Below are positions 8,824-17,323 of a stretch of 64,000 bases of DNA, piece after piece. Position numbers and translations under genes: made by a program. Source of the DNA: Gemmatimonadaceae bacterium (lineage in GTDB: Bacteria; Latescibacterota; UBA2968; UBA8231); contig JAPOZM010000099.1 of NCBI GenBank assembly GCA_026706075.1, forward strand, positions 124,001-188,000, read 5' to 3'. The notes beneath the pieces are model-generated. The model was not told the origin of the DNA and did not search any database. It saw only the letters and a list, made by a program, of their open reading frames with translations. The first letter of the stretch is position 1. Each line of letters begins with the position of its first letter.

Positions 8824-9816
8824 ATGCCACGGTCCATCACCCTCGCACTCGCGCTGGGCGCCATCCTGGTCGGCGGCGGCCGGGCCGACGCACAGACCAG
8901 GGAGCAGGGCCCCTGGTGGCCCCACCCGGTATGGGGTCCCGACGACCAGGCCGGCGGCTCGAACTGGATCACCCCGGAGGTCGTGCTGCGCGCCTCCCGA
9001 CTGGTGGAGACGGGCCAGGTCTACGAGCTCGGCCAGGTCTACGAGTCCGGCATGCCCCTGTTCGGCCAGCGCACCTACGCCATGAGCATCCCGGGCTCGC
9101 CCACGGGCGGACCCTTCGGGAGGAACAACCAGCTCGTCTACTTCGACGAGTTCCTGTGCGGCGAGATCGGCCAGATCGGCACCCAGTTCGACGGACCGGG
9201 CCACATCGGCACGCGCATGACCATGGGCGACGGCTCCAAGGCCGACGTGTTCTACAACGGCTTCACCCGGGAGGAGATCGAGGGCTCCTACGGTCTGAAG
9301 AAGCTGGGGGTCGAGAACGTCAGGCCCTTCTTCACCCGGGGCGTGCTCATCGACGTGGCAGGCCTCAAGGGCGTCGACGCCCTCGACCACAGCTACGAGG
9401 TCACCGTGGCCGACGTGCGCGGCGCCCTCGAGCGCCAGGGGATGTCGGAAGGGGAGCTGCAGCCGGGAGACGCCCTGCTCTTCCGCTACGGCTGGTCGAA
9501 GTACTGGAAGGAGCCGGAGAAGTACAACACCAACCCCCCCGGGATCGGCATGGAGGTGGCGGCCTGGCTCGTGGAGCGCCAGCCGTCGATGATCGGCTCC
9601 GACCAGTGGACCACCGAGGTGGTGCCCAACCCCGACCCGAAGCTGCAGTTCCCCGTGCACCAGGAGCTGATCACCAAGGCCGGCATCTGGAACCTGGAGA
9701 ACATGGTCTACGAGAGTCTCGTCGAGGACGGGGTCCACGAGTTCCTCTTCGTCTTCACCCCGGTCCGCTTCAAGGGCGGCACGGGATCCCCCGGCCGGCC
9801 GATCGCGATCCGATGA
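8824..9816 (+). CDS. Secreted cyclase-family hydrolase (kynurenine formamidase-like fold)
   Basis: 330 residues with a clear Sec signal peptide (MPRSITLALALGAILVGGGRADAQ), so periplasmic or secreted. The family (metal-dependent cyclase/formamidase/isatin hydrolase) normally carries HxGTHxDxPxH. Here the motif reads QIGTQFDGPGHIG at about residues 119-131, with Gln replacing the two upstream His but Asp and the final His kept. This variant occurs in a known subgroup, so metal binding may be altered rather than lost. The start is fixed by AAGGAGG 7 bp before ATG. Its TGA overlaps the ATG of the next gene. Confidence 0.85.
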   Translation: MPRSITLALALGAILVGGGRADAQTREQGPWWPHPVWGPDDQAGGSNWITPEVVLRASRLVETGQVYELGQVYESGMPLFGQRTYAMSIPGSPTGGPFGRNNQLVYFDEFLCGEIGQIGTQFDGPGHIGTRMTMGDGSKADVFYNGFTREEIEGSYGLKKLGVENVRPFFTRGVLIDVAGLKGVDALDHSYEVTVADVRGALERQGMSEGELQPGDALLFRYGWSKYWKEPEKYNTNPPGIGMEVAAWLVERQPSMIGSDQWTTEVVPNPDPKLQFPVHQELITKAGIWNLENMVYESLVEDGVHEFLFVFTPVRFKGGTGSPGRPIAIR

Positions 9817-12482
9817 CGGTACCGACACCCGTCTCCCTGCGCCGCCTCTGCCGCGGCGCCCTGCCGGCCATCCTCGGCGCCAGCGACGGCAAGGGCATGA
9901 TGAGGATGGTGGAGGAGGTCGTCCGCCACGACCGCTGGAACTCCTTCGACCGCTTCCACGACACCACCGGGGTCCTCGTCGACATGTACGAGAAGGCGGG
10001 GGCCGGCGCCGAGGTGACCCCGGTGCAGACCGGAGGCCGCATCGGCACCGGGCGCTGGATCATCCAGGAGGCGCAGGACGTCGGCTCGGCCACCCTCGAC
10101 GTGGTGCGGCCCTTCCGTGAGCGCGTCGCCGACTACCGCGACAACCCCTGGCACGCGGTGCAGTGGACGGCGGCCACCCCCAAGGGCGGGCTGCGCTGCG
10201 AGCTGGTCGCGGTCGACGACGAGGAGGCCCTCGACCGCATGGGCCCCGACGACCTGGCGGGACGGGCGGTGCTCACGCGGCTCGACATCCGCGGCCGCAT
10301 GGAGCGGTTCGCCCAGAAGGGGGCGGCGGCGGTGATCATGGAGAAGGAGGTGCCCAACAACCCGGGCGCCGTGGCCTGGATCAAGTTCGGCTGGGGCGCC
10401 GTTCCCATGGATCACGCCACGGCCAGGCTGGTGGGGCTGGTCGTCTCCCGGCGCCAGGGGGACCGCCTCCGGGGGCAGCTTCGGCAGCATGGGCGCCTCG
10501 TCGTGCAGATCCGCGTCGACGCCCGGCGCTACGTGGGGACCCACGATGTCGTCTCGGGCCTGGTCCCCGGCCGGGACGATCCTCAGGACGAGGTCTGGGC
10601 GATCGCTCACTCCGCCGAGCCGGGGGCCGTGGACAACGCCTCGGGCTGCGCCGTCACCGTCGAGATCGCCCGGGTCCTCGAGGGGCTCATCGCCTCCGGC
10701 GAGCTGCCGCGCCCGAGGCGGACGATCCGCCTGATCAACGGCTACGAGTGCTACGGGTTCTTCGCCTACCTGGAGAGGGTCAGGCGGCTGCAGCCGCCCC
10801 TGGCCGGCGTCTGCATCGACACCCTCGGCTCGCGGCCGGGGATCTGCGACGGCCGTCTGGAGTGGCGGTCCACGATCCCGGGCTCGGCCGGGTTCGTCGA
10901 CTGGATCGGCGAGAAGATCCTGCGCTCCACCCTGCGGCAGTACCGGGCCGCGGGTTACCACCTCGCCCTCGGTCCCTTCATGGCCACCAGCGACACCCTC
11001 ATCGGCGATCCCCAGTACGGCTATCCCTGCCCGTGGATCACCAACCACCACAAGCGGGACGGCAGCTCGTGGGACGCCTACCACACCTCCGCGGACCAGC
11101 TCGAGCTGCTGAGCCCGGCCGGGCTCAAGACCTGCGCCGCGGCCATGGCCGCGTACCTCTACTACCTGGCCGACGCCGCCACGCCGGAGGTCCTGCAGAT
11201 CGCCCGCTCCGAGACGGACCGCCTCACCGGGGAACTGCGCGCCCACCGCCGCCGCCTCGACCGCGACGGCGCCGAGTTCCTGCGCCGCGCCCACGAGACC
11301 AGCCTGACGCGGCTGCAGCGCTGGCTCTGGGGCGGGGACCGCCGCGAGGTGATGGCCGAGCTGGGCGAGCTGGGCCGCCAGATGGGACAGGCCGCCTCCA
11401 GCGTCCGCCGGCGCGGACCGGCTGTCCGCGCCACCGCGTCCCTGCGCCGGATCCCGCGCCGCAAGGCCCTGCTGACGCCGACCACGGAGAACCTGCCGGC
11501 GCCGGTGGCCCGCAAGATCTCCGGCGCCCGCCAGAGCCCCTGGGCCCTCTACTGGGCCGACGGCCGCCGCACCCTGGCCGAGATCACCGCCGCCCTGGCC
11601 TGGGAGCGGGGGGGCCTGCTGGAACCCGGGGCGACCCCGAAGCGGGGCGAGGTCCGGGCCGAGGACGTGGTCCGCTTCTTCGAGGCCCACGCCGAGATCG
11701 ACTACGTCGACCTGCCCGAGCGCCACGAGATGGTCGGCAAGGCGAAGATCGTCTCCGACCTGCGCCGGCTCGGCGTCGAGCGCGGCATGGACCTCATGGT
11801 CCACAGCTCCCTGGCGAAGATCGGACACGTCGAGGGCGGCGCCGAAACGGTCGTGGACGCCCTCCTGGAGGCGGTGGGGTCATCGGGGACGCTGCTCATG
11901 CCCTCCTTCAACCACCGCGCCGCCCAGGTCTACAACCGCATGGCGACGCCGACCACCAACGGCGCCATCCCCGACGCTTTCTGGCGCCGTCCCGGGGCGG
12001 TGCGCAGCGAGCACCCCACCCACGCGGTGGCCGCCATCGGGCCGCGCGCCGAGCGCTACTGCGCCTCCCACCTCGAGGCGGGGATCTGGGAGCCGGAGAG
12101 CCCCATCGGCCAGTTGGTCCACGGCGGCGGCTGGATACTGGCCCTCGGCACCACCCACTGGACCTCCACGGCCTACCACGTGGCCGAGATGTCCGTGCCC
12201 TGCGGCTGCATCGACCCCTTCGGCAACATCGACCGCGTCGTCGGCGGCGACGGCCGCGTCGAGGAGGTCTGGGGGCTGGCCTTCCGCCGGGGGGAGTGCC
12301 CGGTGGAGATCTCCCCCAAGCTGGACGACGCCCTCGACCGCCGCGGCCTGCAGAAGCGCGGCCGGGTGGGGGAGGCGGACTGCGAGCTGGTCCTGGCCGA
12401 GGACCTGTGGCGCGTGCGCCGCGAGCACCTGCGGCGGGTCTGCCCGACCTGCGGGATCTCACCCGCCTACCGGGACGGCTGA
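9813..12482 (+). CDS. Fusion of M28-like aminopeptidase with AAC(3)-type N-acetyltransferase
   Basis: 889 residues in one uninterrupted frame. Residues ~1-455 look like an M28-type peptidase with a PA-like insert (about 100-240): AHSAEPGAVDNASG (265-278), YECYG (311-315, where the usual Glu-Glu is Glu-Cys) and DAYHTSADQ (around 424). A basic linker and a small winged-helix-like segment (about 565-640) follow. Residues ~644-889 match the aminoglycoside 3-N-acetyltransferase/YokD family: MVHSSLAKIG, GTLLMPSFN, EHPTHAVAAIG (733-743), SPIGQL and LALGTTHWTSTAYHVAE. No signal peptide is seen, so it is probably cytoplasmic, where acetyl-CoA is available. ATG 9813 overlaps the cyclase stop. Antibiotic resistance should not be assumed. 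Confidence 0.85.
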   Translation: MTVPTPVSLRRLCRGALPAILGASDGKGMMRMVEEVVRHDRWNSFDRFHDTTGVLVDMYEKAGAGAEVTPVQTGGRIGTGRWIIQEAQDVGSATLDVVRPFRERVADYRDNPWHAVQWTAATPKGGLRCELVAVDDEEALDRMGPDDLAGRAVLTRLDIRGRMERFAQKGAAAVIMEKEVPNNPGAVAWIKFGWGAVPMDHATARLVGLVVSRRQGDRLRGQLRQHGRLVVQIRVDARRYVGTHDVVSGLVPGRDDPQDEVWAIAHSAEPGAVDNASGCAVTVEIARVLEGLIASGELPRPRRTIRLINGYECYGFFAYLERVRRLQPPLAGVCIDTLGSRPGICDGRLEWRSTIPGSAGFVDWIGEKILRSTLRQYRAAGYHLALGPFMATSDTLIGDPQYGYPCPWITNHHKRDGSSWDAYHTSADQLELLSPAGLKTCAAAMAAYLYYLADAATPEVLQIARSETDRLTGELRAHRRRLDRDGAEFLRRAHETSLTRLQRWLWGGDRREVMAELGELGRQMGQAASSVRRRGPAVRATASLRRIPRRKALLTPTTENLPAPVARKISGARQSPWALYWADGRRTLAEITAALAWERGGLLEPGATPKRGEVRAEDVVRFFEAHAEIDYVDLPERHEMVGKAKIVSDLRRLGVERGMDLMVHSSLAKIGHVEGGAETVVDALLEAVGSSGTLLMPSFNHRAAQVYNRMATPTTNGAIPDAFWRRPGAVRSEHPTHAVAAIGPRAERYCASHLEAGIWEPESPIGQLVHGGGWILALGTTHWTSTAYHVAEMSVPCGCIDPFGNIDRVVGGDGRVEEVWGLAFRRGECPVEISPKLDDALDRRGLQKRGRVGEADCELVLAEDLWRVRREHLRRVCPTCGISPAYRDG

Positions 12483-12489
12483 GGGCCTG

Positions 12490-13248
12490 GTGGGCGAGCT
12501 CTCCTTCCGCGCCCCTGGCGAGGTGATCGACGCCAACGTCGGCGTCGGCCACCGCCACGACCGGCCCGCCCCCTTCGAGGACGCCGCCGGTCTGCTGGCG
12601 GAGATGGACCGCCACGGCGTCGACGCCGCCGTCGTCTACCACGTGCAGGGCGAGTCGGTGAGCGCCCTCGACGGCAACGACCTGCTCCATGAGTGGGTGG
12701 AGGGCCGGCCGCGGCTGATCCCCCAGTGGGTGGCGGGCTCCGACCCGGCCACCCACCGGCAGCTGGAGGGGCTGCACGCCGAGGGCCGGCTGAGCAGCGT
12801 GCGCCTCCACGACACCGCCTCCTGCCGCGCCCCCCTGACCGAGTGGATCTACGGCGACCTCCTCGAGTGGCTGCAGGCGGAAGGCATCCCCCTGTGGGTC
12901 TCTCTCGCGGACAACGACCACGCGCAGCTGGCCGACACCCTCGGCCGCTACCCGGAGCTGGTGAGCGTCCTCGTGGGCGCCCACTACTCGCATGCGGCCC
13001 TCGTGCGGCCCCTGATGCGGAAGCTGCCGCGGTCGGTGCTGGAGCTGAGCCGGGACGAGACCCCCGGCGACGTGGAGGCCCTGGGCCGCGAGGTGGGGGT
13101 CCGGCGCCTGGTCTACGGCTCCTTCTACCCCCGGTACGCCATGGGTCCCATCCTCTACTACCTGCACCGCTGCGACCTCACGGCCTCGCAGCTCGACCTG
13201 ATCTGCGCCGGCAACGTGCGCCGCCTCCTCGGGGAGAGGGCCGGATGA
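12490..13248 (+). CDS. Amidohydrolase-related protein with degenerate metal motif
   Basis: About 252 residues, start GTG at 12490, 7 bp after the previous stop. It resembles amidohydrolase-2 (COG2159) TIM barrels: a first-strand motif VIDAN, RLHD mid-protein, GAHYSH, and a final YGSFYP then CAGNVRRLLG. The usual DxHxH of strand one reads DANVGVGH here, so the two metal-binding His are missing or displaced, and the terminal Asp (normally SD) is absent. It may be inactive, or bind without a metal. Its stop overlaps the ATG of a better-conserved paralogue, suggesting a heteromeric pair. Function otherwise unknown. Confidence 0.72.
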   Translation: MGELSFRAPGEVIDANVGVGHRHDRPAPFEDAAGLLAEMDRHGVDAAVVYHVQGESVSALDGNDLLHEWVEGRPRLIPQWVAGSDPATHRQLEGLHAEGRLSSVRLHDTASCRAPLTEWIYGDLLEWLQAEGIPLWVSLADNDHAQLADTLGRYPELVSVLVGAHYSHAALVRPLMRKLPRSVLELSRDETPGDVEALGREVGVRRLVYGSFYPRYAMGPILYYLHRCDLTASQLDLICAGNVRRLLGERAG

Positions 13249-13994
13249 TCTCCGGCACCCGCGTCATCGACGCCCACGGGCACGTGGGCAACTGGGAGGT
13301 CCTCGGCATGCGCGACGACGCAGGGGAGGTCCTGCGGACCATGGACCGCGCCGGCATCGACGTGGCCGTGGTCTTCGGCATCTTCCACCCCGAGGGCCGC
13401 AGGTCCAACGACGCCGCGGCCGCCTTCGCGGCCGCCCATCCGGACCGCTTCGCCGCCCTGGCCTACGCCTCGCCCCTCGTGCCGGAGGGCATGGTCCCGG
13501 AGCTGCGCCGGGCGATCGACGATCTCGGCTTCCTGGGGGTGAAGATCTATCCGCCGTACACGCCCTGGCCCCTCGACCACGAGGCCTGGGACCCGATCTA
13601 CGCCTTCGTCGAGGAGCGCGGCTTGCCGCTGCTGTCCCACACCGACGCCGGCGATGTCTCCCGGCCGGCCCAGCTGGCCGCGGCGGCCCGTCGCTTCCCC
13701 GGGGCCTCCTTCATCGCCGGCCACTCCGGCAACACCGAGCCCGCGCGCTCCGAGGCGATCCGGGCGGCGCAGGAGCTGCCCAACTACTACCTGGAGACCT
13801 GCTCCACCTACCGCACGCCGGGCGTCATCGAGGAGCTCGTGGCCGGCGCCGGGGCCGACCGGGTGCTCTTCGGCTCCGACCAGCCGTTGATGGACCCGCG
13901 CCCCCAGCTGGGCAAGATCCTCACGGCGGACCTGACCGACGAGGAGAAGCGCCTCGTCCTCGGCGGCAACGCCGCCCGCCTGCTGAGGCTGTAG
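13245..13994 (+). CDS. Amidohydrolase family protein (COG2159-like)
   Basis: 249 residues with the metal-dependent hydrolase pattern: VIDAHGHVG (Asp-x-His-x-His type) at the N-terminus, GVKIYPPY, LLSHTDAG, FIAGHSGN and LFGSDQP, ending with a GGNAARLLRL helix. Members hydrolyse or decarboxylate small organic acids and lactones. ATG 13245 overlaps the preceding stop (ATGA), so it is probably made in step with the degenerate paralogue. The deacetylase gene starts 2 bp after its stop. Confidence 0.87.
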   Translation: MISGTRVIDAHGHVGNWEVLGMRDDAGEVLRTMDRAGIDVAVVFGIFHPEGRRSNDAAAAFAAAHPDRFAALAYASPLVPEGMVPELRRAIDDLGFLGVKIYPPYTPWPLDHEAWDPIYAFVEERGLPLLSHTDAGDVSRPAQLAAAARRFPGASFIAGHSGNTEPARSEAIRAAQELPNYYLETCSTYRTPGVIEELVAGAGADRVLFGSDQPLMDPRPQLGKILTADLTDEEKRLVLGGNAARLLRL

Positions 13995-13996
13995 CC

Positions 13997-14896
13997 ATGG
14001 CCGGACCCCTGACCCTGCTCAGCATCGGCGCCCACCCGGCCGACATCTTCGACCAGTCGGGCGGCACCATGGCCCACCACGTCGAGCGCGGCGACCGCGT
14101 CGCCTGCGCCGTCCTCACCCACGGGGCCCGCGTCCACGACGCCGAGGTGAGCGACGCCATGTTCCACCGGGAGCGGGTGCCGGAGGCCGGGGAGCTGAGG
14201 GACCTCATGGCGGAACGGGCCGAGGTCAAGGCCGGGGAGGTCCGCCGCGCCTGCGCCCTCCTCGGCGTGGAGGAGATCCACTTCCTCGGCTTCGACGACG
14301 CCGTGCTGCAGGCGACCGAGGAGATCGTGCGCCGCCTGGCGAGCCTGCTGCGCCAAGTGCGCCCCCACGTGGTCCTCACCCACTTCCCGTACGAGGGCGA
14401 CGCCGTCAACGCCCACGCCGTCACCGGCCGCATCTGTCTGCTGGCCCTGGGGCTGGCCGGCAGCGTCGACCCCGGAGACCGGAACCCGCCGCACAAGACG
14501 TCGCAGGTCTTCTTCTTCGGCACGGGAGCCGCGCCCCTGCCGCGGAACGTCTGGGGCGCCCGGGGCGGCTTCTACAACGATGTCTTCATCGACATCGGCG
14601 ACGTGGTGGACAAGAAGCTGGCCGCCCTCGACGCCCTGGTGAGCCAGGGCTACGGGGGCGCCTACGCCCGCAAGCGCATCGAGACCTCGGACGGCGCCTT
14701 CGGCAACGCCGCCCACTGCAGCTACGCCGAGGGCTTCATCAAGATGAACGCCGAGTGCCACTACCACCTGCCGGTGACCGAACGGGCCCTCGAGCTGGCG
14801 GGATTGAGCGACCACGAGGTGATCCCCCGGGCCTCGGTCCGGCACGATCCGGGTCCACGCGAGGCCGGCTCCGGGGGGCCGGATCGTACGGCTTGA
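13997..14896 (+). CDS. PIG-L/LmbE-type deacetylase
   Basis: 299 residues. The N-terminal SIGAHPADIFDQSGGT is a variant of the zinc-binding AHPDDxxxxxGGT motif, with HPAD keeping the Asp at the fourth position; AVNAHAVTG later supplies the further His. HVVLTHFPYEGDAVNAH is typical of the LmbE fold, which removes N-acetyl groups from sugars such as GlcNAc conjugates. It closes the operon beginning near 8824. The stop codon overlaps the TTGACA box of the next promoter. Confidence 0.87.
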   Translation: MAGPLTLLSIGAHPADIFDQSGGTMAHHVERGDRVACAVLTHGARVHDAEVSDAMFHRERVPEAGELRDLMAERAEVKAGEVRRACALLGVEEIHFLGFDDAVLQATEEIVRRLASLLRQVRPHVVLTHFPYEGDAVNAHAVTGRICLLALGLAGSVDPGDRNPPHKTSQVFFFGTGAAPLPRNVWGARGGFYNDVFIDIGDVVDKKLAALDALVSQGYGGAYARKRIETSDGAFGNAAHCSYAEGFIKMNAECHYHLPVTERALELAGLSDHEVIPRASVRHDPGPREAGSGGPDRTA

Positions 14897-14921
14897 CATG
14901 GGCCGCCCCCCGGCGTAAGGT
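14893..14921 (+). promoter_or_regulatory. Strong putative promoter upstream of structured RNA
   Basis: A perfect TTGACA (14893-14898), optimal 17-bp spacer and TAAGGT (14916-14921). Transcription would begin near 14928, 8 bases before the first hairpin. This is the best -35 match seen in the window. Confidence 0.65.
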
Positions 14922-14927
14922 ACTGAC

Positions 14928-15090
14928 ATCCCCACGGCCGGTTCCTCCGGGAACCGGCCAGAACCGGAGCGACGGTAGGCCGCCTCGTATCGCCGTTCCG
15001 GAAAAGTCGAGCGGTCCTCTGCTTTCTCCTACGCTCGACTCTGTTTCTCCATAGACAGGGGGCCCTCGGGCCTCCTGTCTATTTTTCTTG
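14928..15090 (+). ncRNA. Candidate structured small RNA or attenuated leader
   Basis: The 230-bp gap between the deacetylase and amidase genes has no convincing ORF. It contains, in order: a 10-bp perfect stem with a TCCG tetraloop (14936-14959), an imperfect stem (CCGGA/TCCGG and ACGG/CCGT, 14964-15001), an 8-bp stem GTCGAGCG/CGCTCGAC (15006-15039) and a terminator ending in T's. With the strong promoter this defines an RNA of about 160 nt. It could be a trans-acting sRNA, or a leader controlling the amidase gene that begins 37 bp after the terminator. It matches no riboswitch consensus I know (T-box, SAM, guanidine, glycine were considered). Confidence 0.5.
15051..15089 (+). terminator. Intrinsic terminator
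   Basis: ATAGACAGG...CCTGTCTAT closes a near-perfect stem of about 14-15 bp (15051-15082) with one G-T pair and a tiny loop. It is followed immediately by TTTTCTT. The opposite strand has no T tract at the stem end, so it acts on the plus strand. The stem is long and GC-rich inside, so termination should be efficient. Confidence 0.85.
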
Positions 15091-15126
15091 CGCCCCCTTA
15101 CGGACTCCTCCTCGACCCCTCCGCCC

Positions 15127-16425
15127 ATGCTCCTCGCCCCCGAAGCCGCTGCCTGCGACCGGCGGCTGGATCTGGTCGACGCCCTCGAGCCCCGGATCCG
15201 GGCCCTGGTCCCGGAGGCGGACCGTCGCCGCCGTCTGGTCACCGAGCTGGAGGCCGCTCCCGAGGGCTCGCTGCGGCACCTGCTGGTGGGTGTGAAGGAC
15301 ATCTTCCACGCCCGGGGCCTGCCCACCCGGGCAGGTACCGCATTGCCGGGCGGCCTCTTCGCCGCGGAGGGCGTGGAGGAGGCCGACGCCGACTGCGTCG
15401 CCGCCCTGCGGGCGGCGGGAGCGGTCGTTCTGGGCAAGGCGGTGACCACCGAGTTCGCCTACTTCGAGCCGGGGCCGACGCGCAATCCGCGAGATCTCGC
15501 CCACACCCCGGGCGGTTCCTCCAGCGGCTCGGCGGCGGCGGTGGCGGCCGGGTACTGCGAGCTGGCACTGGGATCCCAGACCGTGGGCTCCGTCATGCGG
15601 CCGGCCGCTTACTGCGGCGTCGTCGGCTTCAAGCCGACCTTCGGGCGCGTTTCCCGGGGCGGCCTGCTGGCTTGCTCGCCCTCGGTGGACACGGTGGGGC
15701 TCTTCGCCCCCGACACGGCTACCGCGGCCCGAGGGTCGGCGGTGATCCTCGACGCATGGGACCCCGCCTCCGCCGAGGGCCGCCGGGAGGCGCCCCGGCC
15801 CGTACTCGGGATTCCGGAGGGGCCGTACCTGCGGCAGGCTTCGCCCGAGGGACTGGCGGGGTTCGAGGAGCAGGCGGCGCGCCTGGAGTCCGCCGGCTTC
15901 CGGGTGGAGCGGCTGGAGGTCCTGAGCGACATCGACGAGGTCAACCAACGCCACCGCGACCTGCACGGGGCGGAGATGGCCCTCGAGCACGCCCCGTGGA
16001 TGGAGGAGCACCTCCATCTCTACAAGCCGCTGACCCGCGAGTTCCTGCTGCGCGGCCGGGAGATCCCCGAGGCACGGCTCCTGGCTGGCAGGGAAGGGCG
16101 CGGCCGCCTGCGGCATCAGTTGGAGCGGATCATGGCGGCGGAAGGCGTCGACCTCTGGATCTGTCCGTCCGCGCCGGGGCCCGCCCCCCGGGGACTGCAG
16201 GCCACGGGGGACCCGGTCATGAACCTGCCCTGGACCCACGCCGGCCTGCCGACCCTGAGCCTGCCGGCGGGCCTCGTGGGCCAGCTGCCCCTGGGGCTGC
16301 AGTGCGTCGCCGCCCACGGCCGCGACGAGGCCCTCCTGGCATGGGGTGTCGCCCTCGAGGCGGCCCTCCGTCCCGGCGGCGGCCGAGCTTCGACCTTCGC
16401 CAGCGCCGGTCTTATATTTCAATGA
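15127..16425 (+). CDS. Amidase (amidase-signature family)
   Basis: 432 residues with the Ser-cisSer-Lys triad: Lys57 in GVKDIF, cis-Ser131 in [14 protein letters not shown], and nucleophile Ser155 in [11 protein letters not shown] (a variant of GSDTGGSIR). It hydrolyses amides; close relatives include allophanate hydrolase, GatA-like and aryl-acylamidase enzymes, and the substrate cannot be chosen here. I prefer ATG 15127 over TTG 15088 because the latter sits inside the terminator T tract. No promoter is seen between terminator and start, so expression may need read-through. Confidence 0.88.
   Translation: MLLAPEAAACDRRLDLVDALEPRIRALVPEADRRRRLVTELEAAPEGSLRHLLVGVKDIFHARGLPTRAGTALPGGLFAAEGVEEADADCVAALRAAGAVVLGKAVTTEFAYFEPGPTRNPRDLAHTPGGSSSGSAAAVAAGYCELALGSQTVGSVMRPAAYCGVVGFKPTFGRVSRGGLLACSPSVDTVGLFAPDTATAARGSAVILDAWDPASAEGRREAPRPVLGIPEGPYLRQASPEGLAGFEEQAARLESAGFRVERLEVLSDIDEVNQRHRDLHGAEMALEHAPWMEEHLHLYKPLTREFLLRGREIPEARLLAGREGRGRLRHQLERIMAAEGVDLWICPSAPGPAPRGLQATGDPVMNLPWTHAGLPTLSLPAGLVGQLPLGLQCVAAHGRDEALLAWGVALEAALRPGGGRASTFASAGLIFQ
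16389..16418 (+). promoter_or_regulatory. Possible promoter inside the end of the amidase gene
   Basis: An unusually AT-rich patch with TATATT (16413-16418) stands out in this GC-rich DNA and is 33 bp before ATG 16452. A poor -35 (TTCGAC, 16389-16394, 18-bp spacer) is the best partner. Confidence 0.4.
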
Positions 16426-16451
16426 TTCATCAGATTCCGCGGAGAGGACGG

Positions 16452-17318
16452 ATGCAGCTGACAGAGGACCAGATCGAGTTCTATCGCGAGAAGGGTTACC
16501 TCGGCGTCGAGGGCGTGTTCTCGGCGGCGGAGGTCGAGGAGTTTCAGCGGGTGACCGACGAGTTCGTGGAGAAGTCGCGCACCGTCACCGAGCACGACGA
16601 CGTCTTCGACCTCGAGCCGGACCACACCCCCGAGTTTCCCAAGCTGCGACGCCTGAAGTACCCCCCCAGCCAGCACGAGGTCTACGACCGGGCCCTGCGC
16701 AACGACCGGGTCCTCGACATCGTCAGTCAGCTCGTCGGCACCGAGGCCGTGCGCGGCCACGGCAGCAAGCTCAACATCAAGGCCGCCGACTTCGGCAGCC
16801 CCGTGGAGTGGCACCAGGACTGGGCCTTCTACCCCCACACCAACGACGACATGCTGGCCGTCGGCGTCTGCATCGACGAGATGTCGGAGGAGAACGGCTG
16901 TCTCCTCATCATCCCCGGCTCCCACAAGGGTCCCGTCCTCGACCACCACCTGGACGGCCGCTTCGCCGGAGCCGTCACCGAGCCTGACTTCGACGACTCC
17001 ACGGCCGAGAAGGTGGAGCTGCCCGCCGGCGGCATCTCCCTGCACCATGTGCGGGTCCTGCACGGCTCGCTGCCCAACCGCTCGCCGAACCCGCGCCGCC
17101 TGCTGCTCTTCGAGTACGCCGCCGGCGACGCCTGGCCGCTGAGGGGCTCGGACTGGGACGCCTTCTGCGGTTCCTTCGTCCGCGGCGAGCCGTCCAACCA
17201 GGTCCGCGTGACCGAGGTCCCCGTGCGGCTGTCCCTTCCGGCGGCCCTCCGGGGCGGCTCGATCTACGAGAACCAGAGCGTCCTCAAGGGCTCGACCTTC
17301 AAGTCAGCCGGGGGCTGA
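16452..17318 (+). CDS. Phytanoyl-CoA dioxygenase (PhyH)-family protein
   Basis: 288 residues of the Fe(II)/2-oxoglutarate oxygenase fold. The iron facial triad is visible as EWHQDWAF (His121, Asp123) and the distal His204 in VRVLHGS, with Arg215/216 placed to hold 2-oxoglutarate. GAGAGG precedes the ATG. PhyH-family enzymes hydroxylate a wide range of substrates including lipids, sugars, phosphonates and antibiotics. Its neighbour 5 bp downstream is a UxuA-like sugar enzyme followed by another PhyH gene, so a sugar-derived or aminoalkyl substrate is plausible. Confidence 0.9.
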   Translation: MQLTEDQIEFYREKGYLGVEGVFSAAEVEEFQRVTDEFVEKSRTVTEHDDVFDLEPDHTPEFPKLRRLKYPPSQHEVYDRALRNDRVLDIVSQLVGTEAVRGHGSKLNIKAADFGSPVEWHQDWAFYPHTNDDMLAVGVCIDEMSEENGCLLIIPGSHKGPVLDHHLDGRFAGAVTEPDFDDSTAEKVELPAGGISLHHVRVLHGSLPNRSPNPRRLLLFEYAAGDAWPLRGSDWDAFCGSFVRGEPSNQVRVTEVPVRLSLPAALRGGSIYENQSVLKGSTFKSAGG

Positions 17319-17323
17319 GCCCC

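Noticed and set aside
9813-12482. Calling the acetyltransferase domain an antibiotic-resistance gene
   Set aside because: The AAC(3)/YokD fold is widespread in non-resistance enzymes and here is fused to a peptidase-like domain in a catabolic operon.
14928-15090. T-box, SAM, glycine or guanidine riboswitch, or 6S/SRP RNA
   Set aside because: None of the consensus sequences I know (for example the T-box antiterminator or SRP tetraloop/symmetric loop motifs) is present; kept only as an unassigned structured RNA.
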